From Ascidia mentula (taxonomy: Eukaryota > Chordata > Ascidiacea > Phlebobranchia > Ascidiidae): DNA of 64,000 nucleotides. Below, in pieces: positions 1-13,819 of the stretch. Position numbers and translations under genes: made by a program. The stretch spans positions 12,033,001 to 12,097,000 of the forward strand of contig OX387199.1 of assembly GCA_947561715.1 (NCBI GenBank), in the 5' to 3' direction. Below the pieces are notes generated by a model. That model made no database searches. It saw nothing but the letters and a program-made list of their open reading frames with translations, and was not told the DNA's origin. Positions within the stretch are counted from its first letter, which is position 1. Every line of letters starts with the position of its first letter.

Positions 1-1811
1 AGCTTTATTATACAGTGGAAAACGCTGGTACTCCAGTATTGCTTTTGCGGTTGCACAACGTATGTAACTATGCGATTTCAGCACTTGTCCATTTTGCAGT
101 ATATGACTTTTCGATAAAAAATAGTTTTTTTTCTGTACAAGCTTTATTATACAGTGGAAAACGCTGATACTCCAGTACTGAGTTTGCGGTTGCACAACGT
201 ATGTAACTATGCGATTTCAGCACTTGTCCATTTTGCAGTATATGACTTTTCGATAAAAAATATTTTTTTTCAGTACAAGCTTTATTATACAGTGGAAAAC
301 GCTGATACTCCAGTATTGCGTTTGCGGTTGCACAACGTATGTAACTATGCGCTTTCAGCACTTGTCCATATTGCAGTATATGACTTTTCGATAAAAAATA
401 CTTTTTTTCATTACAAGCTTTATTATACAGTGGAAAACGCTGGTACTCCAGTATTGCTTTTGCGGTTGCACAACGTATGTAACTATGCAATTTCAGCACT
501 TGTCCATTTTGCAGTATATGACTTTTCGTGGAAAAATATTTTTTTTCATCACAAGCTTTATTATACAGTGGAAAACGCTGATACTCCAGTATTGCGTTTG
601 CGGTTGCGCAACGTATGTAACTATGCGCTTTCAGCACTTGTCCATATTGCAGTATATGACTTTTCGGTAAAAAATATTTTTTTTCATTACAAGCTTTATT
701 ATACAGTGGAAAACGCTGGTACTCCAGTATTGCTTTTGCGGTTGCACAACGTATGTAACTATGCGATTTCAGCACTTGTCCATTTTGCAGTATATGACTT
801 TTCGATAAAAAATATTTTTTTTCAGTACAAGCTTTATTATACAGTGGAAAACGCTGATACTCCAGTTTTGCGTTTGCGGTTGCACAACGTATGTAACTAT
901 GCGCTTTCAGCACTTGTCCATTTTGCAGTATATGACTTTTCGAAAAAAAATATTTTTTTTTAGTACAAGCTTTATTATACAGTGGAAAAGGCTGATACTC
1001 CAGTATTGCGTTTGCGGTTGCACAACGTATGTAACTATGCGATTTCAGCACTTGTCCATTTTGCAGTATATGACTTTTCGATAAAAAATATTTTTTTTTA
1101 GTACAAGCTTTATTATACAGTGGAAAAGGCTGATACTCCAGTATTGCGTTTGCGGTTGCACAACGTATGTAACTATGCGATTTCAGCACTTGTCCATTTT
1201 GCAGTATATGACTTTTCGATAAAAAATATTTTTTTTTAGTACAAGCTTTATTACACAGTGGAAAACGCTCGTACTCCAGTATTGCTTTTGCGGTTGCACA
1301 ACGTATGTAACTATGCGATTTCAGCACTTGTCCATTTTTCAGTATATGACTTTTCGATAAAAAATAGTTTTTTTTCTGTACAAGCTTTATTATACAGTGG
1401 GAAACGCTGATAATCCAGTACTGAGTTTGCGGTTGCACAACGTATGTAACTATGCGATTTCAGCACTTGTCCATTTTGCAGTATATGACTTTTCGATAAA
1501 AAATATTTTTTTTCAGTACAAGCTTTATTATACAGTGGAAAAGGCTGATACTCCAGTACTGAGTTTGCGGTTGCACAACGTGTGTAACTATGCGATTTCA
1601 GCACTTGTCCATTTTGCAGTATATGACTTTTCGATAAAAAATAGTTTTTTTTCTGTACAAGCTTTATTATACAGTGGAAAACGCTGATACTCCAGTACTG
1701 AGTTTGCGGTTGCACAACGTATGTAACTATGCGATTTCAGCACTTGTCCATTTTGCAGTATATGACTTTTCGATAAAAAATATTTTTTTTTAGTACAAGC
1801 TTTATTATACA

Positions 1812-3190
1812 GTGGAAAACGCTGATACTCCAGTACTGAGTTTGCGGTTGCACAACGTATGTAACTATGCGATTTCAGCACTTGTCCATTTTGCAGTATA
1901 TGACTTTTCGATAAAAAATATTTTTTTCATTACAAGCTTTATTATACAGTGGAAAAGGCTGATACTCCAGTATTGCGTTTGCGGTTGCACAACGTATGTA
2001 ACTATGCGCTTTCAGCACTTGTCCATATTGCAGTATATGACTTTTCGATAAAAAATATTTTTTTTCATTACAAGCTTTATTATGAAGTGGAAAACGCTGG
2101 TACTCCAGTATTGCTTTTGCGGTTGCACAACGTATGTAACCATGCGATTTCAGCACTTGTCCATTTTGCAGTATATGACTTTTCGATAAAAAATATTTTT
2201 CTTCTGTACAAGCTTTATTATGCATTGGAAAACGCTGATACTCCAGTACTGAGTTTGCGGTTGCACAACGTATGTAACCATGCGATTTCAGCACTTGTCC
2301 ATTTTGCAGTATACGACTTTTCGGTAAAAAACTATTTTTTTTCAGTACAAGCTTTATTATACAGTGGAAAACGCTGATACTCCAGTTTTGCGTTTGCGGT
2401 TGCACAACGTATGTAACTATGCGATTTCAGCACTTGTCCATTTTGCAGTATATGACTTTTCGATAAAAAATAGTTTTTTTTCTGTACAAGCTTTATTATA
2501 CAGTGGAAAACGCTGATACTCCAGTACTGAGTTTGCGGTTGCACAACGTATGTAACTATGCGATTTCAGCACTTGTCCATTTTGCAGTATATGACTTTTC
2601 GATAAAAAATATTTTTTTCATTACAAGCTTTATTATACAGTGGAAAAGGCTGATACTCCAGTATTGCGTTTGCGGTTGCACAACGTATGTAACTATGCGC
2701 TTTCAGCACTTGTCCATATTGCAGTATATGACTTTTCGATAAAAAATATTTTTTTTCATTACAAGCTTTATTATGAAGTGGAAAACGCTGGTACTCCAGT
2801 ATTGCTTTTGCGGTTGCACAACGTATGTAACCATGCGATTTCAGCACTTGTCCATTTTGCAGTATATGACTTTTCGGTAAAAAATATTTTTTTTTAGTAT
2901 AAGCTTTATTATACAGTGGAAAACGCTGGTACTCCAGTATTGCTTTTGCGGTTGCACAACGTATGTAACTATGCGATTTCAGCACTTGTCCATTTTGCAG
3001 TATATGACTTTTCGATAAAAAATAGTTTTTTTTCTGTACAAGCTTTATTATACAGTGGAAAACGCTGATACTCCAGTACTGAGTTTGCGGTTGCACAACG
3101 TATGTAACTATGCGATTTCAGCACTTGTCCATTTTGCAGTATATGACTTTTCGATAAAAAATATTTTTTTTTAGTACAAGCTTTATTATA
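1812..3190 (+). repeat. Five-monomer local duplication (offset 691 bp)
   Basis: The monomers starting near 1812 recur near 2503 in the same order at offset 691 bp (five monomers), including the CATTAC junction followed by the TATGAAGTGG variant (2082 and 2773). This accounts for the difference between the 4145-bp offset at the left edge of the window and the 3454-bp offset that follows. Confidence 0.75.
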
Positions 3191-6100
3191 CAGTGGAAAA
3201 CGCTGATACTCCAGTATTGCGTTTGCGGTTGCACAACGTATGTAAATATGCGCTTTCAGCACTTGTCCATTTTGCAGTATATGACTTTTCGATAAAAAAT
3301 ATTTTTTTTCAGTACAAGCTTTATTATACAGTGGAAAACGCTGATACTCCAGTACTGAGTTTGCGGTTGCACAACGTATGTAACTATGCGATTTCAGCAC
3401 TTGTCCATTTTGCAGTATATGACTTTTCGATAAAAAATATTTTTCTTCAGTACAAGCTTTATTATGCATTGGAAAACGCTGATACTCCAGTACTGAGTTT
3501 GCGGTTGCACAACGTATGTAACCATGCGATTTCAGCACTTGTCCATTTTGCAGTATACGACTTTTCGGTAAAAAACTATTTTTTTTCAGTACAAGCTTTA
3601 TTATACAGTGGAAAACGCTGATACTCCAGTTTTGCGTTTGCGGTTGCACAACGTATGTAACTATGCGATTTCAGCACTTGTCCATTTTGCAGTATATGAC
3701 TTTTCGATAAAAAATAGTTTTTTTTCTGTACAAGCTTTATTATACAGTGGAAAACGCTGATACTCCAGTACTGAGTTTGCGGTTGCACAACGTATGTAAC
3801 TATGCGATTTCAGCACTTGTCCATTTTGCAGTATATGACTTTTCGATAAAAAATATTTTTTTCATTACAAGCTTTATTATACAGTGGAAAAGGCTGATAC
3901 TCCAGTATTGCGTTTGCGGTTGCACAACGTATGTAACTATGCGCTTTCAGCACTCGTCCATATTGCAGTATATGACTTTTCGATAAAAAATATTTTTTTT
4001 CATTACAAGCTTTATTATGAAGTGGAAAACGCTGGTACTCCAGTATTGCTTTTGCGGTTGCACAACGTATGTAACCATGCGATTTCAGCACCTGTCCATT
4101 TTGCAGTATATGACTTTTCGGTAAAAAATATTTTTTTTTAGTACAAGCTTTATTATACAGTGGAAAACGCTGGTACTCCAGTATTGCTTTTGCGGTTGCA
4201 CAACGTATGTAACTATGCGATTTCAGCACTTGTCCATTTTGCAGTATATGACTTTTCGATAAAAAATAGTTTTTTTTCTGTACAAGCTTTATTATACAGT
4301 GGAAAACGCTGATACTCCAGTACTGAGTTTGCGGTTGCACAACGTATGTAACTATGCGATTTCAGCACTTGTCCATTTTGCAGTATATGACTTTTCGATA
4401 AAAAATATTTTTTTTCAGTACAAGCTTTATTATACAGTGGAAAACGCTGATACTCCAGTATTGCGTTTGCGGTTGCACAACGTATGTAACTATGCGCTTT
4501 CAGCACTTGTCCATATTGCAGTATATGACTTTTCGATAAAAAATACTTTTTTTCATTACAAGCTTTATTATACAGTGGAAAACGCTGGTACTCCAGTATT
4601 GCTTTTGCGGTTGCACAACGTATGTAACTATGCAATTTCAGCACTTGTCCATTTTGCAGTATATGACTTTTCGTGGAAAAATATTTTTTTTCATCACAAG
4701 CTTTATTATACAGTGGAAAACGCTGATACTCCAGTATTGCGTTTGCGGTTGCGCAACGTATGTAACTATGCGCTTTCAGCACTTGTCCATATTGCAGTAT
4801 ATGACTTTTCGGTAAAAAATATTTTTTTTCATTACAAGCTTTATTATACAGTGGAAAACGCTGGTACTCCAGTATTGCTTTTGCGGTTGCACAACGTATG
4901 TAACTATGCGATTTCAGCACTTGTCCATTTTGCAGTATATGACTTTTCGATAAAAAATATTTTTTTTCAGTACAAGCTTTATTATACAGTGGAAAACGCT
5001 GATACTCCAGTTTTGCGTTTGCGGTTGCACAACGTATGTAACTATGCGCTTTCAGCACTTGTCCATTTTGCAGTATATGACTTTTCGAAAAAAAATATTT
5101 TTTTTTAGTACAAGCTTTATTATACAGTGGAAAAGGCTGATACTCCAGTATTGCGTTTGCGGTTGCACAACGTATGTAACTATGCGATTTCAGCACTTGT
5201 CCATTTTGCAGTATATGACTTTTCGATAAAAAATATTTTTTTTTAGTACAAGCTTTATTATACAGTGGAAAAGGCTGATACTCCAGTATTGCGTTTGCGG
5301 TTGCACAACGTATGTAACTATGCGATTTCAGCACTTGTCCATTTTGCAGTATATGACTTTTCGATAAAAAATATTTTTTTTTAGTACAAGCTTTATTACA
5401 CAGTGGAAAACGCTCGTACTCCAGTATTGCTTTTGCGGTTGCACAACGTATGTAACTATGCGATTTCAGCACTTGTCCATTTTTCAGTATATGACTTTTC
5501 GATAAAAAATAGTTTTTTTTCTGTACAAGCTTTATTATACAGTGGGAAACGCTGATAATCCAGTACTGAGTTTGCGGTTGCACAACGTATGTAACTATGC
5601 GATTTCAGCACTTGTCCATTTTGCAGTATATGACTTTTCGATAAAAAATATTTTTTTTCAGTACAAGCTTTATTATACAGTGGAAAAGGCTGATACTCCA
5701 GTACTGAGTTTGCGGTTGCACAACGTGTGTAACTATGCGATTTCAGCACTTGTCCATTTTGCAGTATATGACTTTTCGATAAAAAATAGTTTTTTTTCTG
5801 TACAAGCTTTATTATACAGTGGAAAACGCTGATACTCCAGTACTGAGTTTGCGGTTGCACAACGTATGTAACTATGCGATTTCAGCACTTGTCCATTTTG
5901 CAGTATATGACTTTTCGATAAAAAATATTTTTTTTTAGTACAAGCTTTATTATACAGTGGAAAACGCTGATACTCCAGTACTGAGTTTGCGGTTGCACAA
6001 CGTATGTAACTATGCGATTTCAGCACTTGTCCATTTTGCAGTATATGACTTTTCGATAAAAAATATTTTTTTCATTACAAGCTTTATTATACAGTGGAAA

Positions 6101-9100
6101 AGGCTGATACTCCAGTATTGCGTTTGCGGTTGCACAACGTATGTAACTATGCGCTTTCAGCACTTGTCCATATTGCAGTATATGACTTTTCGATAAAAAA
6201 TATTTTTTTTCATTACAAGCTTTATTATGAAGTGGAAAACGCTGGTACTCCAGTATTGCTTTTGCGGTTGCACAACGTATGTAACCATGCGATTTCAGCA
6301 CTTGTCCATTTTGCAGTATATGACTTTTCGGTAAAAAATATTTTTTTTTAGTATAAGCTTTATTATACAGTGGAAAACGCTGGTACTCCAGTATTGCTTT
6401 TGCGGTTGCACAACGTATGTAACTATGCGATTTCAGCACGTGTCCATTTTGCAGTATATGACTTTTCGATAAAAAATAGTTTTTTTTCTGTACAAGCTTT
6501 ATTATACAGTGGAAAACGCTGATACTCCAGTACTGAGTTTGCGGTTGCACAACGTATGTAACTATGCGATTTCAGCACTTGTCCATTTTGCAGTATATGA
6601 CTTTTCGATAAAAAATATTTTTTTTTAGTACAAGCTTTATTATACAGTGGAAAACGCTGATACTCCAGTATTGCGTTTGCGGTTGCACAACGTATGTAAC
6701 TATGCGCTTTCAGCACTTGTCCATTTTGCAGTATATGACTTTTCGATAAAAAATATTTTTTTTCAGTACAAGCTTTATTATACAGTGGAAAACGCTGATA
6801 CTCCAGTACTGAGTTTGCGGTTGCACAACGTATGTAACTATGCGATTTCAGCACTTGTCCATTTTGCAGTATATGACTTTTCGATAAAAAATATTTTTCT
6901 TCAGTACAAGCTTTATTATGCATTGGAAAACGCTGATACTCCAGTACTGAGTTTGCGGTTGCACAACGTATGTAACCATGCGATTTCAGCACTTGTCCAT
7001 TTTGCAGTATACGACTTTTCGGTAAAAAACTATTTTTTTTCAGTACAAGCTTTATTATACAGTGGAAAACGCTGATACTCCAGTTTTGCGTTTGCGGTTG
7101 CACAACGTATGTAACTATGCGATTTCAGCACTTGTCCATTTTGCAGTATATGACTTTTCGATAAAAAATAGTTTTTTTTCTGTACAAGCTTTATTATACA
7201 GTGGAAAACGCTGATACTCCAGTACTGAGTTTGCGGTTGCACAACGTATGTAACTATGCGATTTCAGCACTTGTCCATTTTGCAGTATATGACTTTTCGA
7301 TAAAAAATATTTTTTTCATTACAAGCTTTATTATACAGTGGAAAAGGCTGATACTCCAGTATTGCGTTTGCGGTTGCACAACGTATGTAACTATGCGCTT
7401 TCAGCACTCGTCCATATTGCAGTATATGACTTTTCGATAAAAAATATTTTTTTTCATTACAAGCTTTATTATGAAGTGGAAAACGCTGGTACTCCAGTAT
7501 TGCTTTTGCGGTTGCACAACGTATGTAACCATGCGATTTCAGCACTTGTCCATTTTGCAGTATATGACTTTTCGGTAAAAAATATTTTTTTTTAGTACAA
7601 GCTTTATTATACAGTGGAAAACGCTGGTACTCCAGTATTGCTTTTGCGGTTGCACAACGTATGTAACTATGCGATTTCAGCACTTGTCCATTTTGCAGTA
7701 TATGACTTTTCGATAAAAAATAGTTTTTTTTCTGTACAAGCTTTATTATACAGTGGAAAACGCTGATACTCCAGTACTGAGTTTGCGGTTGCACAACGTA
7801 TGTAACTATGCGATTTCAGCACTTGTCCATTTTGCAGTATATGACTTTTCGATAAAAAATATTTTTTTTCAGTACAAGCTTTATTATACAGTGGAAAACG
7901 CTGATACTCCAGTATTGCGTTTGCGGTTGCACAACGTATGTAACTATGCGCTTTCAGCACTTGTCCATATTGCAGTATATGACTTTTCGATAAAAAATAC
8001 TTTTTTTCATTACAAGCTTTATTATACAGTGGAAAACGCTGGTACTCCAGTATTGCTTTTGCGGTTGCACAACGTATGTAACTATGCAATTTCAGCACTT
8101 GTCCATTTTGCAGTATATGACTTTTCGTGGAAAAATATTTTTTTTCATCACAAGCTTTATTATACAGTGGAAAACGCTGATACTCCAGTATTGCGTTTGC
8201 GGTTGCGCAACGTATGTAACTATGCGCTTTCAGCACTTGTCCATATTGCAGTATATGACTTTTCGGTAAAAAATATTTTTTTTCATTACAAGCTTTATTA
8301 TACAGTGGAAAACGCTGGTACTCCAGTATTGCTTTTGCGGTTGCACAACGTATGTAACTATGCGATTTCAGCACTTGTCCATTTTGCAGTATATGACTTT
8401 TCGATAAAAAATATTTTTTTTCAGTACAAGCTTTATTATACAGTGGAAAACGCTGATACTCCAGTTTTGCGTTTGCGGTTGCACAACGTATGTAACTATG
8501 CGCTTTCAGCACTTGTCCATTTTGCAGTATATGACTTTTCGAAAAAAAATATTTTTTTTTAGTACAAGCTTTATTATACAGTGGAAAAGGCTGATACTCC
8601 AGTATTGCGTTTGCGGTTGCACAACGTATGTAACTATGCGATTTCAGCACTTGTCCATTTTGCAGTATATGACTTTTCGATAAAAAATATTTTTTTTTAG
8701 TACAAGCTTTATTATACAGTGGAAAAGGCTGATACTCCAGTATTGCGTTTGCGGTTGCACAACGTATGTAACTATGCGATTTCAGCACTTGTCCATTTTG
8801 CAGTATATGACTTTTCGATAAAAAATATTTTTTTTTAGTACAAGCTTTATTATACAGTGGAAAACGCTAGTACTCCAGTATTGCTTTTGCGGTTGCACAA
8901 CGTATGTAACTATGCGATTTCAGCACTTGTCCATTTTTCAGTATATGACTTTTCGATAAAAAATAGTTTTTTTTCTGTACAAGCTTTATTATACAGTGGG
9001 AAACGCTGATAATCCAGTACTGAGTTTGCGGTTGCACAACGTATGTAACTATGCGATTTCAGCACTTGTCCATTTTGCAGTATATGACTTTTCGATAAAA

Positions 9101-9395
9101 AATATTTTTTTTCAGTACAAGCTTTATTATACAGTGGAAAAGGCTGATACTCCAGTACTGAGTTTGCGGTTGCACAACGTGTGTAACTATGCGATTTCAG
9201 CACTTGTCCATTTTGCAGTATATGACTTTTCGATAAAAAATAGTTTTTTTTCTGTACAAGCTTTATTATACAGTGGAAAACGCTGATACTCCAGTACTGA
9301 GTTTGCGGTTGCACAACGTATGTAACTATGCGATTTCAGCACTTGTCCATTTTGCAGTATATGACTTTTCGATAAAAAATATTTTTTTTTAGTAC
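2488..9395 (+). repeat. Higher-order repeat: 2 copies of 25 monomers (3454 bp)
   Basis: Copy 1 (2488-5941) and copy 2 (5942-9395) have the same order of variant monomers at a constant offset of 3454 bp, about 25 monomers. I checked many markers, such as the TTCGTGGAAAAAT monomer at 4671 and 8125 and the GATAATCC monomer at 5555 and 9009. Differences are few, for example CGCTCGTACT near 5414 against CGCTAGTACT near 8868. Bases 1 to about 1860 match about 4146-6005 at offset 4145, so a third, partly rearranged copy lies to the left. About 9.2-10.6 kb matches 6.4-7.8 kb at offset 2764, a copy lacking five monomers. Confidence 0.88.
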
Positions 9396-12300
9396 AAGCT
9401 TTATTATACAGTGGAAAACGCTGATACTCCAGTATTGCGTTTGCGGTTGCACAACGTATGTAACTATGCGCTTTCAGCACTTGTCCATTTTGCAGTATAT
9501 GACTTTTCGATAAAAAATATTTTTTTTCAGTACAAGCTTTATTATACAGTGGAAAACGCTGATACTCCAGTACTGAGTTTGCGGTTGCACAACGTATGTA
9601 ACTATGCGCTTTCAGCACTTGTCCATTTTGCAGTATATGACTTTTCGATAAAAAATATTTTTCTTCAGTACAAGCTTTATTATGCATTGGAAAACGCTGA
9701 TACTCCAGTACTGAGTTTGCGGTTGCACAACGTATGTAACCATGCGATTTCAGCACTTGTCCATTTTGCAGTATACGACTTTTCGGTAAAAAACTATTTT
9801 TTTTCAGTACAAGCTTTATTATACAGTGGAAAACGCTGATACTCCAGTTTTGCGTTTGCGGTTGCACAACGTATGTAACTATGCGATTTCAGCACTTGTC
9901 CATTTTGCAGTATATGACTTTTCGATAAAAAATAGTTTTTTTTCTGTACAAGCTTTATTATACAGTGGAAAACGCTGATACTCCAGTACTGAGTTTGCGG
10001 TTGCACAACGTATGTAACTATGCGATTTCAGCACTTGTCCATTTTGCAGTATATGACTTTTCGATAAAAAATATTTTTTTCATTACAAGCTTTATTATAC
10101 AGTGGAAAAGGCTGATACTCCAGTATTGCGTTTGCGGTTGCACAACGTATGTAACTATGCGCTTTCAGCACTTGTCCATATTGCAGTATATGACTTTTCG
10201 ATAAAAAATATTTTTTTTCATTACAAGCTTTATTATGAAGTGGAAAACGCTGGTACTCCAGTATTGCTTTTGCGGTTGCACAACGTATGTAACCATGCGA
10301 TTTCAGCACTTGTCCATTTTGCAGTATATGACTTTTCAGTAAAAAATATTTTTTTTTAGTACAAGCTTTATTATACAGTGGAAAACGCTGGTACTCCAGT
10401 ATTGCTTTTGCGGTTGCACAACGTATGTAACTATGCGATTTCAGCACTTGTCCATTTTGCAGTATATGACTTTTCGATAAAAAATAGTTTTTTTTCTGTA
10501 CAAGCTTTATTATACAGTGGAAAACGCTGATACTCCAGTACTGAGTTTGCGGTTGCACAACGTATGTAACTATGCGATTTCAGCACTTGTCCATTTTGCA
10601 GTATATGACTTTTCGATAAAAAATATTTTTTTTTAGTACAAGCTTTATTATACAGTGGAAAACGCTGATACTCCAGTATTGCGTTTGCGGTTGCACAACG
10701 TATGTAACTATGCGCTTTCAGCACTTGTCCATTTTGCAGTATATGACTTTTCGATAAAAAATATTTTTTTTCAGTACAAGCTTTATTATGCATTGGAAAA
10801 CGCTGATACTCCAGTACTGAGTTTGCGGTTGCACAACGTATGTAACCATGCGATTTCAGCACTTGTCCATTTTGCAGTATACGACTTTTCGGTAAAAAAC
10901 TATTTTTCTTCAGTACAAGCTTTATTATGCATTGGAAAACGCTGATACTCCAGTACTGAGTTTGCGGTTGCACAACGTATGTAACCATGCGATTTCAGCA
11001 CTTGTCCATTTTGCAGTATACGACTTTTCGGTAAAAAACTATTTTTTTTCAGTACAAGCTTTATTATACAGTGGAAAACGCTGATACTCCAGTTTTGCGT
11101 TTGCGGTTGCACAACGTATGTAACTATGCGATTTCAGCACTTGTCCATTTTGCAGTAAATGACTTTTCGATAAAAAATAGTTTTTTTTCTGTACAAGCTT
11201 TATTATACAGTGGAAAACGCTGGTACTCCAGTATTGCTTTTGCGGTTGCACAACGTATGTAACTATGCAATTTCAGCACTTGTCCATTTTGCAGTATATG
11301 ACTTTTCGATAAAAAATACTTTTTTTCATTACAAGCTTTATTATACAGTGGAAAACGCTGGTACTCCAGTATTGCTTTTGTGGTTGCACAACGTATGTAA
11401 CTATGCAATTTCAGCACTTGTCCATTTTGCAGTATATGACTTTTCGTGGAAAAATATTTTTTTTCATCACAAGCTTTATTATACAGTGGAAAACGCTGAT
11501 ACTCCAGTATTGCGTTTGCGGTTGCACAACGTATGTAACTATGCGCTTTCAGCACTTGTCCATATTGCAGTATATGACTTTTCGGTAAAAAATATTTTTT
11601 TTCATTACAAGCTTTATTATACAGTGGAAAACGCTGGTACTCCAGTATTGCTTTTGCGGTTGCACAACGTATGTAACTATGCGATTTCAGCACTTGTCCA
11701 TTTTGCAGTAATGACTTTTCGATAAAAAATATTTTTTTTCATTACAAGCTTTATTATACAGTGGAAAAGGCTTATACTCCAGTATTGCGTTTGCGGTTGC
11801 ACAACGTATGTAACTATGCGATTTCAGCACTTGTCCATTTTGCAGTATACGACTTTTCGGTAAAAAATATTTTTTTTTAGTACAAGCTTTATTATACAGT
11901 GGAAAACGCTGGTACTCCAGTATTGCTTTTGCGGTTGCACAACGTATGTAATCATGCGATTTCAGCACTTGTCCATTTTGCAGTATATGACTTTTCGATA
12001 AAAAATAGTTTTTTTTCTGTACAAGCTTTATTATACAGTGGAAAACGCTGATACTCCAGTACTGAGTTTGCGGTTGCACAACGTATGTAACCATGCGATT
12101 TCAGCACTTGTCCATTTTGCAGTATATGACTTTTCGATAAAAAATAGTTTTTTTTCTGTACAAGCTTTATTATACAGTGGAAAACGCTGATACTCCAGTA
12201 CTGAGTTTGCGGTTGCACAACGTATGTAACCATGCGATTTCAGCACTTGTCCATTTTGCAGTATATGACTTTTCGATAAAAAATAGTTTTTTTTCTGTAC

Positions 12301-13819
12301 AAGCTTTATTATACAGTGGAAAACGCTGATACTCCAGTACTGAGTTTGCGGTTGCACAACGTATGTAACTATGCGATTTCAGCACTTGTCCATTTTGCAG
12401 TATATGACTTTTCGATATAAAATGTTTTTTTTCAGTACAAGCTTTATTATACAGTGGAAAACGCTGATACTCCAGTACTGAGTTTGCGGTTGCACAACGT
12501 ATGTAACCATGCGATTTCAGCACTTGTCCATTTTGCAGTATACGACTTTTCGGTAAAAAATATTTTTTTTTAGTACAAGCTTTATTATACAGTGGAAAAC
12601 GCTAGTACTCCAGTATTGCTTTTGCGGTTGCACAACGTATGTAACTATGCGATTTCAGCACTTGTCCATTTTGCAGTATATGACTTTTCGATAAAAAATA
12701 GTTTTTTTTCTGTACAAGCTTTATTATACAGTGGGAAACGCTGATACTCCAGTACTGAGTTTGCGGTTGCACAACGTATGTAACTATGCGATTTCAGCAC
12801 TTGTCCATTTTGCAGTATATGACTTTTCGATAAAAAATATTTTTTTTCAGTACAAGCTTTATTATACAGTGGAAAACGCTGATACTCCAGTATTGCGTTT
12901 GCGGTTGCACAACGTATGTAACTATGCGATTTCAGCACTTGTCCATTTTGCAGTATATGACTTTTCGATAAAAAATATTTTTTTTCAGTACAAGCTTTAT
13001 TATACAGTGGAAAACGCTGATACTCCAGTTTTGCGTTTGCGGTTGCACAACGTATGTAACGATGCGCTTTCAGCACTTGTCCATTTTGCAGTATATGACT
13101 TTTCGATAAAAAATATTTTTTTTCAGTACAAGCTTTATTATGCAGTGGAAAACGCTGATACTCCAGTTTTGCGTTTGCGGTTGCACAACGTATGTAACTA
13201 TGCGCTTTCAGCACTTGTCCATTATGCAGTATATGACTTTTCGAAAAAAAATATTTTTTTTTAGTACAAGCTTTATTATACAGTGGAAAAAGCTGATACT
13301 CCAGTATTGCGTTTGCGGTTGCACAACGTATGTAACTATGCGATTTCAGCACTTGTCCATTTTGCAGTATACGACTTTTCGGTAAAAAATATTTTTTTTT
13401 AGTACAAGCTTTATTATACAGTGGAAAACGCTGGTACTCCAGTATTGCTTTTGCGGTTGCACAACGTATGTAATCATGCGATTTCAGCACTTGTCCATTT
13501 TGCAGTATATGACTTTTCGATAAAAAATAGTTTTTTTTCTGTACAAGCTTTATTATACAGTGGAAAACGCTGATACTCCAGTACTGAGTTTGCGGTTGCA
13601 CAACGTATGTAACCATGCGATTTCAGCACTTGTCCATTTTGCAGTATACGACTTTTCGGTAAAAAATATTTTTTTTTAGTACAAGCTTTATTATACAGTG
13701 GAAAACGCTAGTACTCCAGTATTGCTTTTGCGGTTGCACAACGTATGTAACTATGCGATTTCAGCACTTGTCCATTTTGCAGTATATGACTTTTCGATAA
13801 AAAATAGTTTTTTTTCTGT

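Noticed and set aside
113-129. CENP-B box in the monomer (TTCG followed by an A five bases later)
   Set aside because: The TTCGNNNNA half fits, but the required CGGG half is absent (the A/T tract is there instead), and I saw no monomer variant that restores it.
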